DNA of 59,477 nucleotides from Microvirga tunisiensis (GCF_009296175.1 NZ_VOSK01000015.1:1-59477); one strand, 5' to 3'; shown: positions 32,176 through 40,239, counted from the stretch's first letter. Translations and numbers: made by a program. The notes: generated by a model from the letters alone, not told the origin.

Positions 32176-33753
32176 ATGATCAATCGCCGCCGCTTCCTCC
32201 AAACCGCAACCGCCACGGCCGCCCTTGCTGCGCAAGGCTTTTCCGGCGAAGCCCTGGCGCAGCAAGGGCTGAAGATGGGAGCCCCCGCCCCCTTCTCGTT
32301 CGACGATTTGAAGAAGCGGGCGCAGGATATGGCGGGTTCGCCCTATGTGGCGCCGCAGAGTCCCTCGCCCGAGGTGCTGTACCAGATCGACTACGACGCT
32401 CATGGCAAGATCCGGTTCAAGACGGATCTGGCGCTCTGGGCCAATGGCCCGAGCGAATTCCCCGTCACCTTCTTCCACATGGGCCGCTTCTTCCAGAAGC
32501 CGGTGCGCATGCACGTGGTCGAGGGCGGACAGGCCCGCGAGATCATCTACGACAGCGACTATTTCGACATGCCGGCGGATTCGCCCGCCCGGAAACTGCC
32601 GGACAATTCGGGCTTTGCCGGCTTTCGCTTCCAGGAGGCCCGCACGGGCAAGCTCGACTGGCGCAAGAACGACTGGGTCGCCTTCCTCGGCGCCTCCTAT
32701 TTCCGCGCCATCGGCGAGCTCTATCAGTATGGCCTCTCGGCCCGCGGCCTCGCCGTGGATGTGGCCGTTTTCGGGAAGAACGAGGAATTCCCCGACTTCA
32801 CCCATGTCTATTTCGAGACGCCGCAGCCGGGCGCGAACACGGTCACCGTCTATGCCCTGCTGGACGGCCCTAGCGTCGCCGGCACCTACCGCTTCGTCAT
32901 GCAGCGGGCGGCCGCCGTCATCATGGACATCGACAGCGCCGTCTACATGCGCCAGGACGTGAGCCGCCTCGGCCTCGCGCCCCTGACCTCCATGTACTGG
33001 TACTCGGAAAAATCGAAGGCCACCGCCATCGACTGGCGCCCCGAGATCCACGACTCGGACGGGCTCGCGATGTGGACCGGAAGCGGTGAGCGGATCTGGC
33101 GCCCGCTCAACAACCCGCCACGCATCATCACCTCGGCCTTCACGGATGAGAACCCGAAGGGGTTCGGCCTGCTCCAGCGCGACCGGAACTTCGACCATTT
33201 CCTCGACGGCGTCTATTACGACCGCCGCCCGTCCCTCTGGATCGAACCGCAGGGCACCTGGGGCCGGGGTTCCATCCAGCTCGTCGAGATCCCGACCGAC
33301 GACGAGATCCACGACAACGTCGTCGCCATGTGGGTGCCGGCGGAGCCGGTGCGCGCGGGCCAGGCCCTCGAGCTGCGCTACCGCATGCACTGGGCGGCGG
33401 AGGAGCCCTACCCGACGCCGCTCGCCCGGGTCGTCGCCACCCGCCTCGGCAATGGCGGGCAGGCCGGCACCAACCGGCCGAAGGGCGTGCGTAAATTCAT
33501 GGTGGAGTTCATCGGCCAGCCCCTGACCAGACTGCCGAGCGGCGTGATTCCCAAGCCCGTGCTCAGCGCCTCCCGCGGCGAGTTCTCGAACATCCTCACC
33601 GAGGCCGTGCCCAACAACGTGCCTGGCCATTGGCGCACCCAGTTCGACCTCGCGGTGACCGGAACCGAGCCGGTAGAGATGCGCTGCTACCTGCGCAACG
33701 AGAACGAGGTCTTGAGCGAAACCTGGCTCTACCAATACCACCCGACGTTCTGA
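32176..33753 (+). CDS. Tat-exported glucan biosynthesis protein, OpgG/OpgD family (copy 1)
   Basis: Periplasmic protein for osmoregulated periplasmic glucan synthesis. The Tat signal NRRRFLQTATATAALAAQG followed by ALAQ favours the OpgD-like branch, since enteric OpgG uses Sec. The OpgG domain includes FDDLKKRAQDMA, VAFLGASYFRAIGELYQYGL, GLLQRDRNFDHF and WGRGSIQLVEIPT. I place the start at the ATG at 32176 (525 residues), just before the twin arginines; the ATG at 32164 is also possible. A paralogue lies at 46106-47677. No opgH glucosyltransferase is in the window. galU would supply UDP-glucose. Confidence 0.88.
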   Translation: MINRRRFLQTATATAALAAQGFSGEALAQQGLKMGAPAPFSFDDLKKRAQDMAGSPYVAPQSPSPEVLYQIDYDAHGKIRFKTDLALWANGPSEFPVTFFHMGRFFQKPVRMHVVEGGQAREIIYDSDYFDMPADSPARKLPDNSGFAGFRFQEARTGKLDWRKNDWVAFLGASYFRAIGELYQYGLSARGLAVDVAVFGKNEEFPDFTHVYFETPQPGANTVTVYALLDGPSVAGTYRFVMQRAAAVIMDIDSAVYMRQDVSRLGLAPLTSMYWYSEKSKATAIDWRPEIHDSDGLAMWTGSGERIWRPLNNPPRIITSAFTDENPKGFGLLQRDRNFDHFLDGVYYDRRPSLWIEPQGTWGRGSIQLVEIPTDDEIHDNVVAMWVPAEPVRAGQALELRYRMHWAAEEPYPTPLARVVATRLGNGGQAGTNRPKGVRKFMVEFIGQPLTRLPSGVIPKPVLSASRGEFSNILTEAVPNNVPGHWRTQFDLAVTGTEPVEMRCYLRNENEVLSETWLYQYHPTF

Positions 33754-33782
33754 GATATCCTCAACTAAACCATAAGCTTGGA

Positions 33783-33810
33783 AGGGGCGTATAAAATACT
33801 ATACGCCCCT
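33783..33810. promoter_or_regulatory. Perfect palindrome before the zinc operon
   Basis: AGGGGCGTAT (33783-33792) and ATACGCCCCT (33801-33810) form a perfect 10-bp inverted repeat around an AT-rich 8-base spacer. There is no T run on either side, so it is a poor terminator for the upstream gene. It ends 35 bases before the first gene of the metal operon, which fits an operator overlapping a promoter; the TATAAAAT within it could be a -10 region. The expected regulator (Zur or another metal sensor) is an inference, and the site does not clearly match Zur boxes I know. Confidence 0.5.
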
Positions 33811-33845
33811 AGAAATTCGGGCCGATCCGGTCTATCTAGGGTGCC

Positions 33846-34007
33846 ATGTCGCATGGCCACCACCACCATCATCATACCCACGAGCATCAGGTGGTAGCCG
33901 CCGCTCCGACCTTTTCGCTCCTGCGCCTCTCGGTCGGGCAGCGTCTGGCCGGCACCGCCGTCGTGCTGGCGGGTTTGTGGCTGCTGGTCTTCGGGGTGAT
34001 GGGTTAA
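33846..34007 (+). CDS. His-rich 53-residue membrane peptide opening the znu operon
   Basis: A short gene of 53 codons with an AGGG ribosome site five to seven bases before the ATG. Nine of the first fourteen residues are His (MSHGHHHHHHTHEH), and the C-terminal half is one hydrophobic segment (LAGTAVVLAGLWLLVFGVMG). It would be a single-pass membrane peptide with a metal-binding tail. It ends three bases before the ABC ATPase gene, so the two are almost certainly co-translated. I know no named family. A role in metal buffering, delivery or sensing at the transporter is inferred from the histidines and position. Confidence 0.7.
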   Translation: MSHGHHHHHHTHEHQVVAAAPTFSLLRLSVGQRLAGTAVVLAGLWLLVFGVMG

Positions 34008-34010
34008 CGC

Positions 34011-34757
34011 ATGTCCGCAAATTCGGCTGCCATCCGTTTCGATGAAGTGACCCTCGGCTACGGCCGCAGGCCCGCCGTGCATCACCTCGACGGCGAGATC
34101 CCGTCCGGCAGCCTGATCGCCGTTGTCGGGCCCAACGGGGCCGGCAAGTCGACCCTGCTCAAGGGCATCGTCGGCACGCTCAAGCCCCTCGAAGGCCATA
34201 TCCGTTTCAATGCCTCGCCCGGCATCGCCTATCTGCCGCAGGCCGCCGAGATCGACCGGTCCTTCCCGCTCTCGGTCTACGATCTCGTGGCCATGGGCCT
34301 CTGGTCCCGCTCCGGCCTGTTCGGCGGCATTTCCCGGCACGACCGCACGAAGATCGAGCAGGCGCTGGCCGCCGTGGGCCTCACCGGCTTCGAGCGGCGC
34401 CCGATCTCGACCCTGTCGGGTGGCCAGATGCAGCGGGCGCTCTTCGCGCGCCTGCTCCTGCAGGACGCCCCCGTGATCCTGCTCGACGAGCCGTTCACGG
34501 CCATCGACGCCAAGACGACCGCCGACCTGCTCGACCTCGTTCGCCGCTGGCACGACGAAGCCCGCACGGTGGTCGCGGTCCTGCACGATCTCGACATGGT
34601 CAAGCGCACCTTCCCGCAGACCCTGCTGATCGCCCGCGAGCCGGTGGCCTGGGGTGAGACGGGCGAGGTGCTGAGCCCGGAGAACCTTTTGAAGGCCCGG
34701 CGCATGGTCGAGGCATACGATCCCCATGCGGATATCTGCCACCGCAGCGTCGCGTAA
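34011..34757 (+). CDS. znuC: Zinc/manganese-type ABC transporter ATPase
   Basis: ATP-binding subunit of a metal importer, 248 residues. Walker A is GPNGAGKST (about residues 41-49), the signature is LSGGQMQRALFARLLLQ, Walker B is VILLDEPFTAID and the switch histidine is in AVLHDLD. It sits three bases after the His-rich peptide and 12 bases before the permease. Zinc is preferred over manganese because of the His-rich peptide and the His loop in the binding protein; the ATPase itself does not show specificity. Confidence 0.88.
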   Translation: MSANSAAIRFDEVTLGYGRRPAVHHLDGEIPSGSLIAVVGPNGAGKSTLLKGIVGTLKPLEGHIRFNASPGIAYLPQAAEIDRSFPLSVYDLVAMGLWSRSGLFGGISRHDRTKIEQALAAVGLTGFERRPISTLSGGQMQRALFARLLLQDAPVILLDEPFTAIDAKTTADLLDLVRRWHDEARTVVAVLHDLDMVKRTFPQTLLIAREPVAWGETGEVLSPENLLKARRMVEAYDPHADICHRSVA

Positions 34758-34769
34758 GAGCGCCCGTCC

Positions 34770-35636
34770 ATGCTCGACCTGTTCTATACGCCCATCGCCG
34801 AATTCGAGTTCATGCAGCGCGCCCTCGTGGGCGTGATCGCCATTGCTCTGGGCGGCGGCCCGGTCGGCGTCTTCCTGATGCTGCGCCGCATGAGCCTGAC
34901 CGGCGATGCCATGGCGCACGCGATCCTCCCGGGCGCGGCCGTGGGCTATCTCGTCGCCGGCCTCTCGCTGCCGGCCATGACCATCGGGGGATTGTTCGCA
35001 GGCGTGATCGTCGCCGTTGCGGCAGGCCTCGTCTCCCGGTTCACCGCGCTGAAGGAAGATGCCTCCCTGGCGGCCTTCTACCTGTTGTCCCTGGCACTGG
35101 GTGTCACCATCGTGTCGCTTCGCGGCTCGAACGTGGACCTGCTGCACGTGCTCTTCGGCACGGTGCTGGCCCTCGACGATGACACGCTGCTGCTCCTCGC
35201 TTCCATCTCCACCATCACCGTTCTGGCGCTCGCGGCGCTCTACCGCCCGCTCGTGCTGGAATGCGTGGATCCGATCTTCCTGCGCTCGGTGAGCAACGCC
35301 GGCACGCCGACCCATCTGATCTTCTTAGGTTTGGTCGTCATGAATCTCGTCGGCGGCTTCCATGCGCTCGGGACCCTGCTGGCGGTCGGCATGATGATGC
35401 TGCCCGCCGCCGCCTCCCGGTTCTGGACCAGCGACATCACCGTGATGATGCTGGTGTCCATCGCCGTCGGCATCGTCTCCGGACTGAGCGGCCTGCTGCT
35501 CTCGTTCCACGCAGAACTGCCCGCAGGACCGGCGATCATCCTATCGGCAGGCGCCGTCTACGTGATCTCCCTCGTGCTCGGGCGCGAGGGCGGCCTGCTG
35601 TGGCTCGTCTGGCCGGGCAGGCACCTGGAAGCCTGA
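34770..35636 (+). CDS. znuB: Metal ABC transporter permease
   Basis: ABC-3 family permease with about eight membrane segments, 288 residues. Family blocks are MLRRMSLTGDAMAHAILPGA near residue 36 (SLTGDAMAHA is the ABC-3 signature) and GTLLAVGMMMLPAAASRFW near 200. It passes metal ions across the inner membrane. It follows the ATPase by 12 bases and precedes the binding protein by 23. Confidence 0.9.
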   Translation: MLDLFYTPIAEFEFMQRALVGVIAIALGGGPVGVFLMLRRMSLTGDAMAHAILPGAAVGYLVAGLSLPAMTIGGLFAGVIVAVAAGLVSRFTALKEDASLAAFYLLSLALGVTIVSLRGSNVDLLHVLFGTVLALDDDTLLLLASISTITVLALAALYRPLVLECVDPIFLRSVSNAGTPTHLIFLGLVVMNLVGGFHALGTLLAVGMMMLPAAASRFWTSDITVMMLVSIAVGIVSGLSGLLLSFHAELPAGPAIILSAGAVYVISLVLGREGGLLWLVWPGRHLEA

Positions 35637-35659
35637 CCCCTCGCAAAGGATCAAGACCC

Positions 35660-36589
35660 ATGCTGACGCGAAAAGCTGCCGTGTCCCTTCTGGCAGGATG
35701 CCTCGCCCTTGCCGCATCGTCGCTGCCGGCGGCCGCGCAGATTGCCGACAAGCTGAAGGTGGTCGCGACCTTCTCGATCCTCGGCGACATGGTGCGCAAC
35801 GTCGGTGGCGAGCGCGTCGAGGTGGCGACCCTCGTCGGTCCCAACGGCGATGCGCATGTCTATTCCCCGACGCCTGCCGATGGACGGCGCCTGACCGAAG
35901 CGAAGATCGTCTTCACCAATGGCCTGAAGTTCGAGGGCTGGATCGACCGTCTCGTGAAATCCTCTGGCACCGGGGCCGAGAAGGTCGAAGCCGCCAAGGG
36001 CGTGAAGCCGCTGAAGGGTGAAGAAGAAGGCCACCGGCAGGGACACGATCATGGCCATGGCGGCTCCGATCCGCATGCCTGGCAGAGCATCGGCAATGCG
36101 AAGATCTACGTGGCCAATATCCGGGATGCCCTGATCGCTGCGGATGAAGCGGGCAAGGCCACTTACCAGGCCAACGCCGCATCTTACCTCAAGCGGCTCG
36201 ACGAAGTGGAAGCGGAGGTGAAAGGTCTTGTCGCCAAGATCCCTCTTGAACGCCGCAGGATCATCACCTCCCACGACGCCTTCGGCTATTTCGAGGAGGC
36301 CTACGGCATCGACGTCGTCGCGCCTCAGGGCGTCTCGACCGAGTCGGAGGCCTCCGCCAAAGACGTGGCCCGGATCATCCAGCAGATCAAGCGCGAGAGG
36401 ATCGCCGCCGTCTTCGTGGAGAACGTCTCCGATGCCCGCCTGATGGAGCGCATCGCCAAGGAAACCGGCGCCACGATCGGGTCCCGGGTCTATTCCGATG
36501 CCCTCTCGGAGCCGAACGGCCCGGCCGGCACTTACATTGACATGATGAGACACAATATAAGGGCTTTCAGCGCGGCCTTATCGAGCTGA
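35660..36589 (+). CDS. znuA: Metal ABC transporter substrate-binding protein, His-loop type
   Basis: Periplasmic cluster A-I metal-binding protein, 309 residues. The signal peptide (LLAGCLALAASSLPAAAQ) ends near residue 25. Predicted metal ligands are the His in DAHVYSPTPAD, the His in DPHAWQS, the His in TSHDAFGYF and an acidic residue near the C-terminus. A short His loop (HRQGHDHGHGG) precedes the second ligand and is typical of zinc-binding members. The start at 35660 follows AAAGGA. It is last in the operon with the peptide, ATPase and permease. Confidence 0.9.
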   Translation: MLTRKAAVSLLAGCLALAASSLPAAAQIADKLKVVATFSILGDMVRNVGGERVEVATLVGPNGDAHVYSPTPADGRRLTEAKIVFTNGLKFEGWIDRLVKSSGTGAEKVEAAKGVKPLKGEEEGHRQGHDHGHGGSDPHAWQSIGNAKIYVANIRDALIAADEAGKATYQANAASYLKRLDEVEAEVKGLVAKIPLERRRIITSHDAFGYFEEAYGIDVVAPQGVSTESEASAKDVARIIQQIKRERIAAVFVENVSDARLMERIAKETGATIGSRVYSDALSEPNGPAGTYIDMMRHNIRAFSAALSS

Positions 36590-36615
36590 AAGCCCCTGAT
36601 CGCTGCGGCGCTTGG

Positions 36616-36719
36616 TGTCATTCCCGGCGAGCGCAGCGAGGGAAGGGAATCCAGGTCAGGTTAACCCCCTAAGCCTGGATCCCCTTCCCGGCCTGTACGG
36701 CAGGCTCCTGGGGATGACA
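36616..36719. repeat. Nested palindrome, repeat family C
   Basis: TGTCATTCCC (36616-36625) is mirrored with one mismatch by GGGGATGACA (36710-36719), and an inner pair (36641-36655 with 36674-36688) mirrors with one or two mismatches. It fills most of the gap between znuA and the GTPase gene. No other copy of this exact family was found in the window. Confidence 0.6.
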
Positions 36720-36741
36720 TCCATCAATACTGGAAGTTCCG

Positions 36742-37704
36742 ATGACCGATAAGATTCCCGTCACCGTCCTCACAGGCTATCTCGGCGCCGGCAAGACCAC
36801 CCTTCTCAACCGCATCCTCACCGAACAGCACGGCAAGAAATATGCCGTGATCGTCAACGAGTTCGGCGCGATCGGCATCGACAACGAACTCGTCGTCGGC
36901 GCCGACGAGGAAGTGTTCGAGATGAACAACGGGTGCATCTGCTGCACCGTGCGCGGCGACCTGATCCGCATTCTCGACGGGCTGATGAAGCGCAAGGGCA
37001 AGTTCGACGCCATCATCGTCGAGACCACCGGCCTCGCCGACCCTGCCCCCGTGGCTCAGACCTTCTTCATGGACCAGGACGTGTCCGACACCGCCCGCCT
37101 CGACGCGGTGGTGACGGTGGCCGATGCCAAGTGGCTCTCCGACCGGCTGAGGGATGCGCCCGAGGCCAAGAACCAGATCGCCTTCGCGGACGTGATCATC
37201 CTCAACAAGATCGATCTCGTTTCGCCGCAGGAGCTGGAAGAGGTGGAGGCGCGCATCCGCGCCATCAACCCCTACGCCAAGGTCCACCGCACCCAGAACT
37301 GCGCCATCCCGATCTCGGAAGTGCTCGACCGCAAGGCCTTTGATCTCGACCGAATCATTGAGATCGAGCCCGACTTCCTGGAGGAAGGCCATCACCATCA
37401 TCACGACGAGGAGATGCAATCGGTCGCCGTGCATCTCGATGGCGAGGTCAATCCGGAAAAGTTCATGCCGTGGATCTCGAACCTGACTCAGGTCGAGGGG
37501 CCGAACATCCTGCGCTGCAAGGGTATCGTGGCTTTCCCGAACGAGCCGAAGCGCTTCGTCTTCCAGGGCGTTCACATGATCCTGGACGGCGACGTCCAGG
37601 GCGAGTGGAAACCAGGCGAGAAGCACACCTCGAAAGTGGTCTTCATCGGCCGCGACCTGAACGAGAAGGCGATCAAGGAAGGGTTCCTGGCCTGCGCGGC
37701 CTGA
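36742..37704 (+). CDS. COG0523 (CobW/ZigA-type) GTPase, probable zinc metallochaperone
   Basis: G3E-family GTPase of 320 residues. Walker A is [12 protein letters not shown] (about residues 12-23), the metal motif CxCC is Cys65-Ile-Cys67-Cys68, the switch/Walker B region includes [13 protein letters not shown], and NKID (about 155) is the guanine motif. A His-rich insertion ([12 protein letters not shown]) lies before the C-terminal domain, as in zinc-linked members. There are no cobalamin genes nearby, while znuCBA lies directly upstream, so zinc delivery under scarcity is the best guess. GGAAG is a fair ribosome site. Cobalt or another target cannot be excluded. Confidence 0.88.
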   Translation: MTDKIPVTVLTGYLGAGKTTLLNRILTEQHGKKYAVIVNEFGAIGIDNELVVGADEEVFEMNNGCICCTVRGDLIRILDGLMKRKGKFDAIIVETTGLADPAPVAQTFFMDQDVSDTARLDAVVTVADAKWLSDRLRDAPEAKNQIAFADVIILNKIDLVSPQELEEVEARIRAINPYAKVHRTQNCAIPISEVLDRKAFDLDRIIEIEPDFLEEGHHHHHDEEMQSVAVHLDGEVNPEKFMPWISNLTQVEGPNILRCKGIVAFPNEPKRFVFQGVHMILDGDVQGEWKPGEKHTSKVVFIGRDLNEKAIKEGFLACAA

Positions 37705-37718
37705 TCGCTTGAGAGGCC

Positions 37719-37757
37719 GGCCCCGGTTCAGCCCGGGGCCGATGCCGCTTTTTTCGC
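37719..37757 (+). terminator. Possible terminator after the COG0523 gene
   Basis: A perfect GC-rich 8-bp stem (37719-37726 and 37733-37740) with a 6-base loop lies 15 bases after the stop. A run of six T follows, but eight bases beyond the stem, so termination may be weak. It overlaps the end of the convergent small gene. Confidence 0.45.
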
Positions 37758-37981
37758 CATGCAGTCGCGCACGTGGGCTCGGCGGCGGCGATGATCTGGT
37801 TACGGGTGTCCTCACCCATGCCGATGCCCTTGCTTCCGGTTCTGTAGATCAGATTGGCTTCCTGCTGGCAGGTCGCCTTCTGCGCCTCTCTCGCTGACGG
37901 TTCCACGCTCTGCTCCTGGGCAAACGCGTGCGCAGATACCGTCGCGGCAAGGGCAAAGGCAGCCAAAGGCAGGGCTCGCAT
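37728..37981 (-). pseudogene. Small exported protein with a one-base frameshift
   Basis: The N-terminal part has a signal peptide (LPLAAFALAATVSAHAFAQ) followed by KATCQQEANLIYRTG. After NQIIA near 37790 the frame runs on into nonsense that overlaps the convergent GTPase gene down to 37673. If one base is restored in the GCCGCCGCC stretch, the sequence continues as ARRAHVRDCMAKKAASAPG and stops at 37728, just outside the GTPase gene. This gives an 84-residue protein with two cysteines. It is either a real frameshift or a base missing from the assembly. The family has no name I know. Confidence 0.65.
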
Positions 37982-38130
37982 TCAGTGTCTCCTTCATGGA
38001 GCGCGCATCGTAAGCCAAATGCCTGGAACGGGCCAAAGCCCAAAAGGCCTAACACCGGGGTCATTGGTAGATCACCCGGCTTTCGGAAAATTCGTTATGC
38101 CCCAGCCCCCTTCGTCCGATCTGAGCCAAT

Positions 38131-38235
38131 GCATCGTGCGGAAGGTGGCCCGGTTTCTTGCCTGTCACGATGCGCTGGTCTGGAAATGAGCATCGGATGG
38201 GTCCCAAAAGTGGTGTCCATGTTTGGGTCCGATGC
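38131..38235. repeat. GCATCG-type palindromic repeat, family D copy 2
   Basis: Shares with copy 1 at 27911 the start GCATCGTGCGGAA, the centre CGATGCGC..GGTC, ATGAGC..CGGAT, and the end GGTCCGATGCT, over about 105 bp. It ends 33 bases before the WD40 gene start and so probably lies in or next to its promoter. Confidence 0.75.
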
Positions 38236-38267
38236 TATATGGCAGCGCGCATGAAGGGATCGCTTTG

Positions 38268-39275
38268 ATGAGTACTGGAACCGCTCCGTCCTTGACCCAG
38301 AACGTGGCACCTGTGACGGCAGGCGCGCATGTCACGGCCATCGGCTGGCTGAAGGGCACGGCCGCCTTCGGCCTCGGCGACGGCGGCGTTCTGCTCAGCA
38401 AGGACGGCGAGAGCCATCGCGTCGAGGCGCATCCGGATGCCGGGGTGCTGGTGGCGGCGAGCGACGGCGAGCGCTTCCTCACCGGCGGCGACGATGGCCG
38501 CATCGCCGTCACGGGCGCCGACGGCTCCACCAAGTCCCTGGCCGAGACCAAGGGCGCCTGGATCGACTCGCTCGCCGTCAACCCTGGTGGCGCCTTCGCC
38601 TATGGCGCCGGCAAGCGGGTCGTCGCACGCGACGACAAGGGCCGGGAGAAGACCCTCGAAGTTCCCTCCGCCGCACGCGGCCTCGCCTTCGCGCCCAAGG
38701 GCTACCGGCTGGCGATTTCCCATTACAACGGTGCGACGCTCTGGTTTCCCAATGTGGAGGCCAAACCCGAGGTGCTCGAATGGAAGGGTTCGCATCTCGA
38801 CGTCACCTGGTCGCCCGATGCGCGCTTCGTGGTGACCTCCATGCAGGAGAACGCCCTCCACGGCTGGCGGCTCATCCCCGACAAGGGCCACATGCGGATG
38901 AGCGGCTACCCGTCGAAGACGCGCTCCTTCTCCTGGTCCAGCGACGGCAAGTGGTTCGCCACCTCCGGTGCCGAAGCGGCCATCATCTGGCCCTTCGAAT
39001 CGAAGGAAGGCCCCATGGGCAAGGCGCCGCGGGAATGCGGCGTGCGTCCGGCCAAGGTCAGCCGCGTCGCCTTCCACCCCAACACCTATGTGCTGGCGGT
39101 CGGCTACGAGGACGGCTGCATCCTGCTCATCCGTCTCAACGACGCCTCGGAACTCCTGGTTCGGCCGGCCGTCAAGGACAGCGGCATCACGGCCATGGCC
39201 TGGGACAAGGCTGGCCGGCGCCTCGCCTTCGGCTGCGAGGACGGTCAGGCCGGTATCCTGACCCTGCCGACGTGA
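38268..39275 (+). CDS. WD40 repeat protein
   Basis: Cytoplasmic beta-propeller protein of 335 residues without signal peptide. WD-like blades recur about every 40 residues, for example HVTAIGWLKGTAAFGLGDGG, LDVTWSPDARFVVTSMQENA, RSFSWSSDGKWFATSGAEAA and ITAMAWDKAGRRLAFGCEDG. AAGGGA lies nine bases before the ATG at 38268. Two small genes follow at 8 and 12 bases, so the three form an operon. It lies downstream of a COG0523 GTPase and the zinc importer; a link to metal handling is a guess from position. Confidence 0.85.
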   Translation: MSTGTAPSLTQNVAPVTAGAHVTAIGWLKGTAAFGLGDGGVLLSKDGESHRVEAHPDAGVLVAASDGERFLTGGDDGRIAVTGADGSTKSLAETKGAWIDSLAVNPGGAFAYGAGKRVVARDDKGREKTLEVPSAARGLAFAPKGYRLAISHYNGATLWFPNVEAKPEVLEWKGSHLDVTWSPDARFVVTSMQENALHGWRLIPDKGHMRMSGYPSKTRSFSWSSDGKWFATSGAEAAIIWPFESKEGPMGKAPRECGVRPAKVSRVAFHPNTYVLAVGYEDGCILLIRLNDASELLVRPAVKDSGITAMAWDKAGRRLAFGCEDGQAGILTLPT

Positions 39276-39283
39276 GATCGCCC

Positions 39284-39562
39284 GTGGCCCTGTTCGGCGC
39301 CTTTTTAAGGGGGTCCTTTGGTCTGCCGAAATCCGACAAGCAGGCCGTCGACCGGGTGAAGGATCTGGCCCGTGCGGCCCTTCGGGTCTCGCCGGACACC
39401 GCCTTTGCGGTCAACGAGATCGCCTGCAACGATCCCGGCTGCCCCGGGATCGAGACCGTGATCCTGGTGATGGAGCCGGGCCAAAAGACCAGGGCCCTGA
39501 AGGTCGCCAAGTCCCTCGACGAGGTGATGGAACAAGATATCCTGAAGGCTCTTGACCCTTAA
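39284..39562 (+). CDS. Small protein with CNDPGCP motif, unknown
   Basis: A 92-residue soluble protein read from the GTG at 39284, eight bases after the WD40 stop; a GTG at 39272 overlapping that stop is the alternative. The most striking feature is NEIACNDPGCPGIETVILVM, with two cysteines spaced CX4C followed by Pro, in a likely beta-strand context. The N-terminal half is helical and basic. I do not know its function. The CX4CP motif and tight spacing to the WD40 gene suggest a joint role. Confidence 0.7.
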   Translation: MALFGAFLRGSFGLPKSDKQAVDRVKDLARAALRVSPDTAFAVNEIACNDPGCPGIETVILVMEPGQKTRALKVAKSLDEVMEQDILKALDP

Positions 39563-39574
39563 ACGAGGTTAAGC

Positions 39575-40096
39575 TTGTCCAGGATCGTTCGCATCGTCGC
39601 TTTCGGTTGTGGGCTATGCGGCGGCATCATCGCCTCGCAGGGCCCGGAATACGCCCAGCAGTACCGTCAGCGCCTCGGCGGTGCGATCGACGAGTTGCGC
39701 CAGGTGATCACGCGCTTCGAAGCGGATGCCCAGGCCAGCGGCGAGACCCGGGAAAGCGCCATCGTCCGCCTGCGCTCCAACACCGACGATTTCGTCAGCC
39801 GCCAGGGCGCTGCCATGCAGGCGAATGTGGAGCGCCTGCGAAACCTTGAGATCCACCGAGAGACCATGATGCAGGCCGGCCCCTTCGCCCGGGTCGCCCT
39901 GATGGCGCGCGACGGAGACCGGGATGTGATGGAAGCAGTCTATCGCGATTTCTAGCCTGCCCTGCCGGTCACCGAGGAGGGCGTCCTCTCGACGGCCATC
40001 GGCTTCGGCGCGGTCTGGGGCGGCCTTCTTCTGCTGATCGGTTTTGTCCGCAGCCTGTGGCGGCGGCCGCGACAGCCAGTGAGAGCCTCAATCTGA
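39575..40096 (+). pseudogene. DUF2937-family gene interrupted by an in-frame amber stop
   Basis: The first 126 residues match what I know of DUF2937 proteins: an N-terminal hydrophobic segment, SQGPEYAQQYRQRLGGAIDE and a helical middle. The frame meets TAG at 39953-39955 after VYRDF. Reading through in the same frame gives PALPVTEEGVLSTAIGFGAV, then the C-terminal membrane segment that the family carries, and stops at 40094-40096. One C-to-T change from CAG explains the stop. It lies 12 bases after the CNDPGCP gene in the WD40 operon. It is a point pseudogene, a read-through case or a sequence error. Confidence 0.75.
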
Positions 40097-40117
40097 TCCG
40101 CCAGAAACCAACTCTCA

Positions 40118-40220
40118 CCTCATCCTGAGGAGCGGACGTAAGTCTGCGTCTCGAAGGAGGATTCAGCGGGCACTGGAACCTCCTTCGAGACGGTCGCTGG
40201 GCGAACTCCTGAGGATGAGG
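40118..40220. repeat. Long cruciform repeat, family B copy 1
   Basis: An outer perfect 15-bp inverted repeat (40118-40132 and 40206-40220) encloses an inner perfect 14-bp inverted repeat (40147-40160 and 40179-40192). A related, less regular copy is at 47949-48043. It separates two convergent genes. Confidence 0.85.
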
Positions 40221-40239
40221 TTCGGTGTCGATTGATCGG

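Noticed and set aside
33783..33810. The palindrome before the znu operon as a terminator of the glucan gene
   Set aside because: No T run follows the stem on either strand; an operator role is preferred but not proven.
36742..37704. The COG0523 gene as cobalamin synthesis CobW
   Set aside because: No cobalamin genes are nearby, and the CxCC plus His loop and the adjacent znuCBA fit a zinc-type member better.
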